From UBA6168 sp965222975 (lineage in GTDB: Bacteria; Bacteroidota; Bacteroidia; Chitinophagales; Saprospiraceae): a DNA stretch of 64,000 nt. Below, piece after piece: positions 25,741 to 34,247 of the stretch (position 1 is the stretch's first letter; each line of letters opens with the position of its first letter). Under the pieces are notes generated by a model, which did not search any database, was not told the DNA's origin, and worked only from the letters and a program-made list of their open reading frames with translations. The stretch spans positions 62,001 through 126,000 of the forward strand of contig CBDCVJ010000054.1 in NCBI GenBank assembly GCA_965222975.1. Direction: 5' to 3'. A program made the translations under genes and the position numbers.

Positions 25741-27276
25741 ATGAACCACGATTCAAACATATTAAAACTCAAGCGCCTCGGCATTGATACCCAGTGGGAG
25801 TACTTCGTCTATATGCGCTCCGATTGCCACATCTGCATTTCCGAAGGCTTCGAGGCGCTAACCCGTATCGAGGTGACGGTGAAAGGAAAAACCATCATCG
25901 CCACGCTGAATGTGCTGCGCAGCGAATTGCTCCAACCCGGCGAAGTCAGCCTGTCTGAAAGCGCCTGGAAAGCCCTGCAAGCGGTGGAAGGCGACACCAT
26001 TGCTTTTAACCACCTGCAACCAATAGGTTCGATGAGCCATGTACGGTCGAAAATGTACGGTAATAAATTAGATGACAAAGCTTTCCAATCTATTATTTCG
26101 GATGTGGCGGAAGGCAGATATTCCAATATCGAACTGGCTGCTTTTGTCACCGCCTGCGCCGGAGATGACCTTGATATGGAAGAAATTGCAGGCTTGACAA
26201 AAGCAATGGTGGCGGTCGGTGAAAAACTGGATTGGGGACAGGAAATTGTAGTGGACAAACATTGTGTTGGTGGTTTGCCCGGCAATCGGACAACGCCCAT
26301 CGTAGTGTCCATCATCGCCGCTGCCGGGCTGACTATTCCCAAGACTTCCTCCCGGGCCATTACCTCTCCGGCAGGCACGGCAGATACGATGGAAACGATG
26401 GCGCCCGTCAATTTATCACTTGAAGAAATCCAAAAAGTAGTAAAGCAAGAAGGCGGCTGTGTGGTATGGGGTGGGGCAGTGCAACTCAGCCCTGCCGACG
26501 ATGTGCTCATCAAAGTAGAAAAGGCGCTCGATGTGGACAGCGAGGGGCAAATGATAGCTTCTGTCTTGTCCAAAAAAGTGGCCGCAGGTTCCACCCACGT
26601 TGTCATTGACATTCCAGTGGGCAAAACGGCCAAAGTCCGTTCAGTTCCAAACGCCAAGCACTTGGAATTTTACCTGCGACGTGTAGCAATGGAAATTGGG
26701 CTCGAACTCAAAGTTTTGATAACCGATGGCTCACAACCAATCGGCGCGGGCATCGGCCCGGTCCTCGAAGCGCTGGATGTGCTGGCTGTTCTAAAACAAG
26801 AAAACAACCGCCCAATTGACTTGGAAGAAAGAGCCACGCTCATTGCTGGAACTCTTCTCGAAATCGCCGGAAAGGCTGCCTCTGGCAACGGCCAGCAAAT
26901 GGCGCTGGACTTACTTAAAAATGGCATGGCTTGGAAAAAATTCCAAGCGATATGTGAGGCGCAGGGCGGCTTCCGACAGCCAACACTGGGAATTCTGAAA
27001 CATGAAGCGATAGCCCCCAGAAAAGGGAAAGTTGCAGAAATTGACAACCGCCGACTAGCCAAAGTTGCCAAGCTGTCCGGTGCACCTTCCCGCAAGGGGG
27101 CAGGCCTCTATTTGCACTGTAAAACCGGACAGCAAGTGGAGGCGGGCGAACCATTGTTCACCCTCTATGCAGAGACGACGGGAGAATTGAACTATGCGAA
27201 AATGTACCTGGAGAAAGAATTTGAAAACATCATTCTCTTGGAGCCAACCACTTCCGTGGTTGGTCAAAAATTATAG
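25741..27276 (+). CDS. Thymidine phosphorylase/AMP phosphorylase family protein
   Basis: ATG 25741 gives a 511-residue protein. An N-terminal extra domain (about residues 1-85) precedes the phosphorylase core, as in the archaeal AMP phosphorylase and the bacterial 'putative thymidine phosphorylase' group, not classic DeoA. Core motifs are VDKHCVGGLPGNRTTP (phosphate and base site), KTSSRAITSPAGTADTME, and a C-terminal KAGxx-like barrel-sandwich domain. It would cleave a nucleoside or nucleotide with phosphate, yielding a ribose phosphate. NMP versus nucleoside specificity cannot be read from the sequence. No type III RuBisCO or ribose-1,5-bisphosphate isomerase lies nearby. Confidence 0.9.
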   Translation: MNHDSNILKLKRLGIDTQWEYFVYMRSDCHICISEGFEALTRIEVTVKGKTIIATLNVLRSELLQPGEVSLSESAWKALQAVEGDTIAFNHLQPIGSMSHVRSKMYGNKLDDKAFQSIISDVAEGRYSNIELAAFVTACAGDDLDMEEIAGLTKAMVAVGEKLDWGQEIVVDKHCVGGLPGNRTTPIVVSIIAAAGLTIPKTSSRAITSPAGTADTMETMAPVNLSLEEIQKVVKQEGGCVVWGGAVQLSPADDVLIKVEKALDVDSEGQMIASVLSKKVAAGSTHVVIDIPVGKTAKVRSVPNAKHLEFYLRRVAMEIGLELKVLITDGSQPIGAGIGPVLEALDVLAVLKQENNRPIDLEERATLIAGTLLEIAGKAASGNGQQMALDLLKNGMAWKKFQAICEAQGGFRQPTLGILKHEAIAPRKGKVAEIDNRRLAKVAKLSGAPSRKGAGLYLHCKTGQQVEAGEPLFTLYAETTGELNYAKMYLEKEFENIILLEPTTSVVGQKL

Positions 27277-27313
27277 CCCTGAACGGGCTGGAAGACTTGG
27301 TTTTTTGGGGTTA

Positions 27314-27358
27314 CCCTGCTACTGAGGGGGGAATTAAGTTTCCCTCCTCGTAGCGGGG
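27314..27358 (+). terminator. Hairpin in the gap after the phosphorylase gene
   Basis: CCCTGCTACTGAGGGGGGAA can pair, with a few mismatches, with TTTCCCTCCTCGTAGCGGGG across the loop TTAAG, and ATTTTAAAAA follows. A smaller hairpin (AGCCC-TGAAC-GGGCT) lies just before, near 27276. The pair could act as a partial terminator that lowers expression of the downstream genes, or as an mRNA-stability element. The downstream genes otherwise continue in the same direction with tiny gaps. Confidence 0.5.
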
Positions 27359-27377
27359 ATTTTAAAAAGGAAAAAGT

Positions 27378-27812
27378 ATGTCAACCAACGGCAAACCATC
27401 GAACAACGGAGAACCCCACTCTCCAATGGACGATGATCAACTTAAAATGATGACAGGTTGGACGGCGCTTGAAAAGCAGCTTGACCGGATGGAAAAGCGC
27501 CCTTTGCTCAGGATGAAAAAAACCTTTACTAACATGCAGAACCAACAACTTTATCAATCGGCATCGAGCATAGGAGCAGGTACCTTGGGCTTGGGGCTGG
27601 GCATCCTGCTCAGTCCGTGGCTGGGCGCTTGGACGCCTTACCTTATTGCCGCCGGGCTGTTCGTCCATATCTGGGGCATGTACAAGCTGTACTACAGCGG
27701 CAGCGCCTCATGGTCGAAGCTCCCCGGCTGGCTGAAAATTTCCGTGGGCGTATGCTGGCTGGTACTGGCAGGCTTGCTCGGCTGGTTGCTGGTGAAAATT
27801 TTTGGAAACTAA
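27378..27812 (+). CDS. Small membrane protein of unknown function (144 aa)
   Basis: A polar N-terminal region with a helical segment (about residues 20-60) is followed by three membrane helices (about 64-82, 86-105 and 118-140). No family is recognised. It lies 10 bases before the PRPP synthase gene and is probably cotranscribed. The N-terminal helix is long enough for a coiled coil. Confidence 0.55.
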   Translation: MSTNGKPSNNGEPHSPMDDDQLKMMTGWTALEKQLDRMEKRPLLRMKKTFTNMQNQQLYQSASSIGAGTLGLGLGILLSPWLGAWTPYLIAAGLFVHIWGMYKLYYSGSASWSKLPGWLKISVGVCWLVLAGLLGWLLVKIFGN

Positions 27813-27822
27813 ATTCAGGAAA

Positions 27823-28728
27823 ATGAAAACCATCCTATTTGCATTGCCCGGCAATGAAGCCCTTGCCCGGTTGCTGGCAGAAAAACTGGGCGCCGAAATG
27901 GGCGAGGCTACCATCCGGCGCTTCCCCGACGGCGAGTCCTATGTCCGCATTTTGTCCAATGTGAAAGACAAAAAAGTGGTACTGGTCTGCACCCTGCACC
28001 AGCCCGACGAAAAGCTGCTGCCCCTTTACTTTTTGTCAAAAACCACCAAAGATCTGGGGGCGAAATGCACCTGCCTCGTTGCGCCCTACCTCGCCTACAT
28101 GCGGCAGGACAAAATATTCCATGAAGGAGAAGGGGTGACCTCGGCCTATTTTGCCCAGCTGGTTTCGGGCTTTGCCGATAGCCTGCTCACCGTTGACCCG
28201 CATCTACACCGCATCAGCAGTTTGGGTGAAATTTATAGCGTTCCCACCAAAGTGGTTCATGCGGCTGATGCCATTTCTGATTGGATAAAAAAACATATCA
28301 AAAACCCGGTACTGGTCGGCCCCGACAGCGAGAGCGAGCAATGGGTCTCGGAAGTGGCAAAGAATGCAGGAGCGCCATTTCTGGTTTTGGAAAAAACAAG
28401 GCATGGCGACCGTGATGTGGAAGTATCCGTACCAAATGTTGGAGCCTACCAAAACCACACACCCGTTTTGGTGGACGATATAATTTCGACGGCGAGGACT
28501 ATGATTGAAACAGTTGGCCATCTGAAAAAGGCAAGCATGAAAGCCCCTGTCTGCATTGGCGTCCATGCAGTATTCTCCGGAGATGCTTTTTGGAATTTGT
28601 TGCACTCCGGGGTGGAAAAAGTAGTCACCTGTAACACCATTCCGCACGGGAGCAATGCCATTGATTTGAGCGGTTTGTACGTGGATTTTATTCAGCATTT
28701 TGAAAAGACAACAGCACCGAAAACATGA
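27823..28728 (+). CDS. prs: Ribose-phosphate pyrophosphokinase (PRPP synthase)
   Basis: ATG 27823 is chosen because the protein then starts at the family N-terminus (KTILFALPGNEALARLLA). The ATP-binding and flexible-loop regions are recognisable (APYLAYMRQDKIFHEGEGVTSAYFAQL, here YLAYMRQDKIF and AYFAQL), with the metal-binding DPHLHR and the PRPP loop VDDIISTARTM at about 220-230. The enzyme makes PRPP from ribose 5-phosphate and ATP. The PRPP loop differs from the classic VDDMIDTGGT, as in the archaeal-like or class III types. Its neighbour, the phosphorylase, releases a ribose phosphate, so the two could form one route. Confidence 0.9.
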   Translation: MKTILFALPGNEALARLLAEKLGAEMGEATIRRFPDGESYVRILSNVKDKKVVLVCTLHQPDEKLLPLYFLSKTTKDLGAKCTCLVAPYLAYMRQDKIFHEGEGVTSAYFAQLVSGFADSLLTVDPHLHRISSLGEIYSVPTKVVHAADAISDWIKKHIKNPVLVGPDSESEQWVSEVAKNAGAPFLVLEKTRHGDRDVEVSVPNVGAYQNHTPVLVDDIISTARTMIETVGHLKKASMKAPVCIGVHAVFSGDAFWNLLHSGVEKVVTCNTIPHGSNAIDLSGLYVDFIQHFEKTTAPKT

Positions 28729-29405
28729 ATGGAAATATTTTCAAAAAAATCATTTTGTTTTTATTGATTCCGATTTCCGGTTTTTCGCAAAGCGATGAGG
28801 GCATGTTGATTTCTCAAATTGATAGCAACCGCTACTACCGGAAAAATTTTGACGGAAATGATAAGCTGATAAGTTATCAATCCATAGAGGTGGGAAGTTT
28901 AAAAAAGGATGACCAAAAAATAGAAGCGAAATTGACGGTGGTAACTTATGATGCCGATGACAACATGAAGGGGGCTTCCCAGACCGTCATCACCTGTGAC
29001 CCGGAAGCAAGTGAAGTGATGATGGGCATATTCCCATTTGCCGGAGGCGCCACCAATAAGTCATTGAAAATAGAATTGCCCAAGAGCGGTGCATTGTACC
29101 CAGCAGGTTGGCGGGAAAAGGAAGTATTGGGAGATTACACGTTCCAAATGAAATTTGAAGGAGGTGCGGCAGGTTTTTTCGGGACGGAGAGCAGCGTGGA
29201 ATTTTCAGACCGGAAAGTAAGCCAACAGGGAAACGGGGTATTTAGGATTTCCGGAGAAATGACTTTAAAAGCTTATGTGCTGGGCATTAGAATCTCGACC
29301 ATTAATTATGATTACTCCGAAGATTTTGAAAAAGAAGCCGGGATTGTCTGGCAAAAATTCACGGAGGGAAACGGGAATTATTTCACGGTCGAAATCAGAA
29401 AATAG
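28725..29405 (+). CDS. Secreted protein of unknown function (TapB-like)
   Basis: The start ATG overlaps the previous stop (ATGA). A signal peptide (to about residue 22, ISGFSQ) precedes a beta-rich mature part of about 200 residues, with repeated strand-turn patterns and few Cys. It loosely resembles the TapB family of Bacteroidota secreted proteins, but I am not sure. It sits between PRPP synthase and PPK2, with a 3-base gap to the latter. Confidence 0.5.
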   Translation: MNGNIFKKIILFLLIPISGFSQSDEGMLISQIDSNRYYRKNFDGNDKLISYQSIEVGSLKKDDQKIEAKLTVVTYDADDNMKGASQTVITCDPEASEVMMGIFPFAGGATNKSLKIELPKSGALYPAGWREKEVLGDYTFQMKFEGGAAGFFGTESSVEFSDRKVSQQGNGVFRISGEMTLKAYVLGIRISTINYDYSEDFEKEAGIVWQKFTEGNGNYFTVEIRK

Positions 29406-29408
29406 CAA

Positions 29409-30140
29409 ATGATTGAACTCGATAAAATAAATACCAAAGCACCGGACAGTGCGAAGAAAAAAGCGATGAACCAGGAACTGACTGCCCTGCACAAGCGGCT
29501 GTTTTCCCTGCAAAATGTGCTGTACGCAGAGGGCAAGCACCCCATTTTAATCATCCTGCAGGGCATGGACACCGCAGGAAAGGATGGCGCTATCCGCCAC
29601 GTTTTTTCCTGTGTGAACCCGATGGGCTGCAATGTCAAATCTTTTAAAGCACCCACCGAGGAAGAATTGAAACACGATTTTCTTTGGCGCATTTACCCGC
29701 ACCTGCCGGGGAAAGGGATGATACAGATTTTTAACCGCTCCCATTATGAGGACATACTGGTGCCTTCCATTCACGGCACACTGCCGGAGGCGGGTATCGA
29801 AGAACGCTACCATTTCATCAATTGCTTTGAAAAGCAAATACAGGCAAGCGGCACGGTCATCCTGAAATTCTTCCTGCATATTTCAAAAAAGGAACAAACA
29901 AAAAGAATCGAAAAACGAAAGCAGAACCCGCACAAAAAATGGAAATACGACAAGTCGGACGAGCGGGAAGCCAAAAGTTGGAATGCCTACTCGCAGGTTT
30001 ACGAAAAAATCATCGAGCGGTGCAGCCCTGAAATCCCGTGGCACATCGTACCTGCCGACCAGAAATGGTATCGGAATTATAATGTAGCCAACCGCATTGT
30101 CGAACAATTGGAAAACCTGAATTTAAAATACCCTTCATAA
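29409..30140 (+). CDS. ppk2: Polyphosphate kinase 2 family protein
   Basis: The 243-residue protein has the PPK2 core: Walker A GMDTAGKDG (residues 52-60), the lid and FNRSHYED Walker B region (about 108-115), and basic lid helices rich in Lys and Arg (KRIEKRKQNPHKKWKYDKSD, here RIEKRKQNP and KKWKYDKSD). PPK2 enzymes transfer phosphate between polyphosphate and nucleoside mono- or diphosphates. This would rebuild ATP or ADP from stored polyphosphate and fits an energy-stress operon. Class (I, II or III) was not resolved. Confidence 0.9.
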   Translation: MIELDKINTKAPDSAKKKAMNQELTALHKRLFSLQNVLYAEGKHPILIILQGMDTAGKDGAIRHVFSCVNPMGCNVKSFKAPTEEELKHDFLWRIYPHLPGKGMIQIFNRSHYEDILVPSIHGTLPEAGIEERYHFINCFEKQIQASGTVILKFFLHISKKEQTKRIEKRKQNPHKKWKYDKSDEREAKSWNAYSQVYEKIIERCSPEIPWHIVPADQKWYRNYNVANRIVEQLENLNLKYPS

Positions 30141-30151
30141 ATAAAATTATC

Positions 30152-30697
30152 ATGAAAAAAATATTGCTGACATTAATTGTAGTAACGGTTTTCTGGAGCA
30201 TTGGATTTGCCCAGGCAGACACCTATTACACCCGCAATGCAACACTGACGCTGAACAGTGAATGGAATGGAGAGCCGCTTCAATTGATAACCCGTGAATT
30301 AAGCGTCATGCTTGATTATGAGACGGCATTCATTATCATCCGTTTCCCGGTGAGTTCGCTTGAAACGGAAGCGGATTCTTTGAACACCATGTTGGACAGA
30401 AGCAAAGTAGAAGTAGTGTTCGATGGTAAATTGGGGATGGAATATATCAATACCCAAGACCACCCTCCCATGAAATTTGAGACCGAAGGCTGGCTGACAA
30501 TTGGCGATTCCAAAGAACTGGTTACAGGCGAAGGGGAATTGCACCATATAGGGAACTCCACCAAGTATGCCTGTATGCTCGGCATGACGATGCAGCTTAA
30601 TTTTGAGGACCTGGGCTTGCCGCTGCCACTATCTGGAATGGATAAAAGATTTGAGGCCATCATTACACAGGCATTGTTGCAGCGGGACAAGAATTAG
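30152..30697 (+). CDS. Secreted YceI-like protein
   Basis: A signal peptide (to about FAQADTYY) precedes a beta-barrel-type domain of about 160 residues. Features such as MLDRSKVEVVFDGKL, HPPMKFETEGWLT and the GEGELHHIGNSTKY strand resemble the YceI lipid-binding lipocalin-like family. The match is partial. It follows PPK2 by 11 bases. Confidence 0.5.
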   Translation: MKKILLTLIVVTVFWSIGFAQADTYYTRNATLTLNSEWNGEPLQLITRELSVMLDYETAFIIIRFPVSSLETEADSLNTMLDRSKVEVVFDGKLGMEYINTQDHPPMKFETEGWLTIGDSKELVTGEGELHHIGNSTKYACMLGMTMQLNFEDLGLPLPLSGMDKRFEAIITQALLQRDKN

Positions 30698-30747
30698 GCA
30701 GTGTATTTAGGTTTTTGCAAAATCACTTCTCACAAATAATTTGAATC

Positions 30748-31410
30748 ATGAAAAAACTCATCAGCATCCTGCCACTGGCAATTACTCTGTTGTTCTTAAG
30801 TCAATCAGTTTATGCCCACGACCCGGAAAAGCATGAAAAGCCGGAACAGCAAGAGGCATCCATTGACTCCGCTGCCCAACAACCAGTGACAGGAATGGAT
30901 ACTACCCTGCATGAAGGTCACGAAGACAAAACAACAATCAAGAGCCTGGATGAATTTCCCAACTACCACCCGTTGGTCGTTCACTTTCCGATAGTGCTGC
31001 TGCTGCTCGCAGCAGCAATGCAGGTATTTGGATTCTTCATAAAAAGTGAGGGCTATCACCGTACCATCCTTGCACTGGCGGCGCTGGGGTATGCAGCCGC
31101 CTATTTTGCATCTGCCTGGCGGCATCCGCACATTGACCCTGAACTGGTAAACGACGCCATCAAATCCGTTTTTGATGAACATCAGCTTTATGCCAAATGG
31201 GCAGTGTATCTCGGTGGAGCAGGAGCACTTGCCAAAGCCTTAGAACTGTATTTCAAACGGAAAATAGCTTTGGTGATTCTGACAACACTGTTACTGGCTG
31301 CCGCTGCGGCATCAGTTTCCATCTCCGGACACCACGGCGCCGAACTGGTACACAAGCATGGCGTAGGGACTCAGGGGAAATACCTGGAAGTACACGAAAA
31401 CGGGCATTAA
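30748..31410 (+). CDS. DUF2231 membrane protein with His-rich N-terminus
   Basis: After a signal peptide and a polar segment with several His, Glu and Asp residues, the motif NYHPLVVHFPIVLLLLAA (about residues 72-89) opens the DUF2231 domain of four membrane helices. A short His-containing tail (GHHGAELVHKHG) follows. In Bacteroidota such proteins are often found near copper and cytochrome genes. It is the last gene of the long operon; a 102-base gap follows before the secreted protease. Confidence 0.8.
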   Translation: MKKLISILPLAITLLFLSQSVYAHDPEKHEKPEQQEASIDSAAQQPVTGMDTTLHEGHEDKTTIKSLDEFPNYHPLVVHFPIVLLLLAAAMQVFGFFIKSEGYHRTILALAALGYAAAYFASAWRHPHIDPELVNDAIKSVFDEHQLYAKWAVYLGGAGALAKALELYFKRKIALVILTTLLLAAAAASVSISGHHGAELVHKHGVGTQGKYLEVHENGH

Positions 31411-31512
31411 TTGTCGTTCTCTCATCGCATGAAGTACAAAATCTCGGCTTTCCAATGTGTGGAGAGCTAAAAAATATAGCTTGCTGCTTGATCTAAAATA
31501 AATCAAAAAAAA

Positions 31513-33570
31513 ATGAAATATTTAGCAGTACAACTTTTTACCTTTTTACTTTTAACTGGCAGTTCAATTGCCCAGCAAGCCCCTTGTTTTTTCGATGAAT
31601 ACACAAATGACGGGCGGCTTGTTGAGACAGAACGGCGGATACAAAAGGGCGTAGCAGACCTCATGGTGGGCAACCGCAACATGGACTCCGTGAAGGTCGT
31701 CCCGATTGTGGTACACATCATTCATAATGGCGGGTCGGAAAACATCTCGGAAGTCCAAATCCAGAGTCAAATCCAAGTACTGAACGAAGACTATGGGAAA
31801 ATTCCCGGCACCAATGGCGACGGCAATGGGGTGGACACCGAAGTCCGTTTTTTCCTCGCCAACCTCGACCCCAAAGGCCGCTGTACCAACGGAATTGTAC
31901 GGGTCAAATCACCGCTGACCAATCACCAGACTTACCAGCGGGCCTTGCTCAAAGAACTGAGTTTTTGGGACAATGAGCGCTACCTGAACATATACGTCGT
32001 CAAAAACATCAATGGCAATGTGGCCGGGTATTCCTCTTTCCCCGATGGCCCACCCGAGGAAGATGGAATGGTTGTCCGGCACACCTATTTTGGAAAGATA
32101 GGCACGGCAAGCAATTCTTTGGGCCGCACTACTTCGCATGAAATAGGGCACTGGTTTGGCTTGTACCATACCTTCAACAATGCCTGTGGAACCGACGAGT
32201 GTTCAGATGGCGATTACGTTTGCGATACCCCTCCGGCACTGGAGCCAAACTTCAATTGCTCCACCAAAAACACCTGCCACAACGATGTGCCGGATGTGAA
32301 CGACCTGAAAGAAAACTACATGGATTACACACCGGACGCCTGCAAGAATATGTTTACCGAAGGCCAAAAAATGAGGATGCAGGCGACGTTGAACGATATC
32401 AGGACAGAAATATGGTCAGATGGCAATCTCCTCAGCACCGGGTATGATTCTGTTTTTACGCCACCTGCGGTTTGCCCCGTTGCTGCGGGTTTTGTGACCC
32501 TCACCCGTGACATCTGTTTTGGGAACAGCGTGGATTTCATGGACATTTCACTGAACGGGGCAACGGAATGGCAATGGTTTTTCCCCGGTGGAAACCCTGC
32601 AACTTCCAATGAGCCGAACCCGTCCGTGGTTTATGATTCCATCGGGAGCTATGCCGTCACGCTGGTCGTTTCCGATGGGGTCACGACCGATAGCCTCACC
32701 CTCGAAGACTACATCAATGTCGGCATGCCCGGCATTGGTGATGCCCTTTTTTACGCCGAGGATTTTGATGCTGGGCTTTACCCGCCCACGGGCATCACTA
32801 TCAACAACCCCGATGGTGAAATCACTTGGGAGCTGGATTCGCTGGCCTTCAGGTCGGCCCCGTATTCCATCCGCATCAACAATTTAATCAATACCAATTA
32901 CGGCACAGTGGACGAAATCATTTTGCCCTTTTTTGATTTCACATCCGTTTCCCCTGACTCTACGCTGTACATGTCATTTGATTGGGCTTACGCCAAATCA
33001 GACCCCAGCTTCTCGGACGAACTGATTGTATTGCTGTCCACGGACTGCGGGACGAATTTCGACCAAATATTCTACAAAGCAGGGAACGCACTGACCACCG
33101 GACCTACCCAGACCACACCTTTTATCCCGGATTCCACCCAATGGAAAAGTGCCTTTATCAACCTCGACGATTACAAGGACGAGACTTACGTGCAGGTAAA
33201 AATTGTCAACGTAACGGACGGCGGCAACAACCTCTACCTCGATGACTTGTACATCGGAAATGGCAGCGAGTTAGTCTCGTCCCTTGAAACTTTGACCAAC
33301 GTGGGGGATATAAATATTTATCCTAACCCAACTACTGGCTCTATCCAAATAAAATATTCACTAAAAACAACAGAAGAAGTGGCCATCAGCCTTTTGGACT
33401 TGAACGGAAAATTGGTTTGCAAACCCAAACCCATCCTGCAAATGCCGGGCCTCCATCAAGAGGCTTTTGACCTGCACGGACTGGGGATGCCATCAGGTAT
33501 GTATTTGGTGAAAATTAAAACGAGTGAAGGACAGGCGGTTCGGAAGTTGACTTTCGTTGCCCCGAAATAA
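31513..33570 (+). CDS. Secreted M43 (pappalysin-type) zinc metalloprotease with PKD domain and T9SS sorting domain
   Basis: The 685-residue protein has a signal peptide, then an M43 catalytic domain with the extended zinc motif HEIGHWFGLYH (residues 209-219) and a Met-turn region (ENYMDYTPDACKNMF). A PKD-like beta domain (about residues 315-405) and a jelly-roll-like domain (about 410-590) follow. The C-terminal 75 residues, with IYPNPTTGSI, are a type A T9SS sorting domain, so the protein is exported across the outer membrane by the type IX system. It degrades extracellular protein. The protein is not metal-island specific and may be host-genome background. Confidence 0.9.
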   Translation: MKYLAVQLFTFLLLTGSSIAQQAPCFFDEYTNDGRLVETERRIQKGVADLMVGNRNMDSVKVVPIVVHIIHNGGSENISEVQIQSQIQVLNEDYGKIPGTNGDGNGVDTEVRFFLANLDPKGRCTNGIVRVKSPLTNHQTYQRALLKELSFWDNERYLNIYVVKNINGNVAGYSSFPDGPPEEDGMVVRHTYFGKIGTASNSLGRTTSHEIGHWFGLYHTFNNACGTDECSDGDYVCDTPPALEPNFNCSTKNTCHNDVPDVNDLKENYMDYTPDACKNMFTEGQKMRMQATLNDIRTEIWSDGNLLSTGYDSVFTPPAVCPVAAGFVTLTRDICFGNSVDFMDISLNGATEWQWFFPGGNPATSNEPNPSVVYDSIGSYAVTLVVSDGVTTDSLTLEDYINVGMPGIGDALFYAEDFDAGLYPPTGITINNPDGEITWELDSLAFRSAPYSIRINNLINTNYGTVDEIILPFFDFTSVSPDSTLYMSFDWAYAKSDPSFSDELIVLLSTDCGTNFDQIFYKAGNALTTGPTQTTPFIPDSTQWKSAFINLDDYKDETYVQVKIVNVTDGGNNLYLDDLYIGNGSELVSSLETLTNVGDINIYPNPTTGSIQIKYSLKTTEEVAISLLDLNGKLVCKPKPILQMPGLHQEAFDLHGLGMPSGMYLVKIKTSEGQAVRKLTFVAPK

Positions 33571-33584
33571 GTATAGTTCAATAC

Positions 33585-34247
33585 ATGCAAAAAGCAGCAA
33601 CAAAATACATCCCCGCCCTCGGCTACGACCGCCTGAGCAATTTCTACGACCGTACCATCCGCTGGACGATGCCAGAGGAGAAATTCCGTCGCAAGCTCGT
33701 CCGGCAAGTCAATTTGCAGGCAGGGGAGAAAGTGCTTGAATTTGGTTTCGGCACAGCCAGCCAGACTATTTTATTGAAACGACAGACGCCAGAAGCTGAA
33801 ATCATCGGCGTGGACATTGACCCCAAAATCAGGGAACTGGCGTGGGAAAAGGTTCAGAAAGCGGGATTGGAAATCCAGTTGGACTTGTACGATGGCCAGA
33901 ACTTGCCATACCCTGATGCTATGTTTGACAAGGTGGTGAGTTCACTGGTGTTTCACCAGTTGGACAGGACGGAGAAGGCACTGTCACTGCTTAGAATCCA
34001 CCGGGTGCTGAAACCGGGCGGCGAGCTGCATATCGGCGATTGGGGCAAAGCCCGCCACTTGGGAATGCGGCTGGCCTTCCTTTTGGTGCAGTTGCTGGAT
34101 GGGTTTAAAACAACCAACGATAACGTAAAGGGGCTGTTGCCTGAAATGATAGCGATTGCTGGTTTCGAAAATGTTAAAGAAACCGGTTATATCAATACGG
34201 CCATCGGCACTTATTCTTTTTACAAAGCTGAAAGACAAAAACAATGA
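33585..34247 (+). CDS. Class I SAM-dependent methyltransferase
   Basis: The 220-residue protein has the SAM-binding motif VLEFGFGTASQTILL and the following acidic loop IIGVDIDPK, then DGQNLPYPDAMFDKVVSSLV and a GGELHIGDWGKA motif. The family is of the UbiE/MenG type, methylating quinones, lipids or small molecules. Its start is 15 bases after the protease stop. The stop overlaps the start of the copper ATPase (ATGATGA), so they are coupled, which hints at a role with metal or envelope stress. Confidence 0.85.
   Translation: MQKAATKYIPALGYDRLSNFYDRTIRWTMPEEKFRRKLVRQVNLQAGEKVLEFGFGTASQTILLKRQTPEAEIIGVDIDPKIRELAWEKVQKAGLEIQLDLYDGQNLPYPDAMFDKVVSSLVFHQLDRTEKALSLLRIHRVLKPGGELHIGDWGKARHLGMRLAFLLVQLLDGFKTTNDNVKGLLPEMIAIAGFENVKETGYINTAIGTYSFYKAERQKQ

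Noticed and set aside
27617..27826. Small ORF overlapping the membrane protein and the PRPP synthase start
   Set aside because: It is out of frame with both genes and has the composition of a shadow frame.
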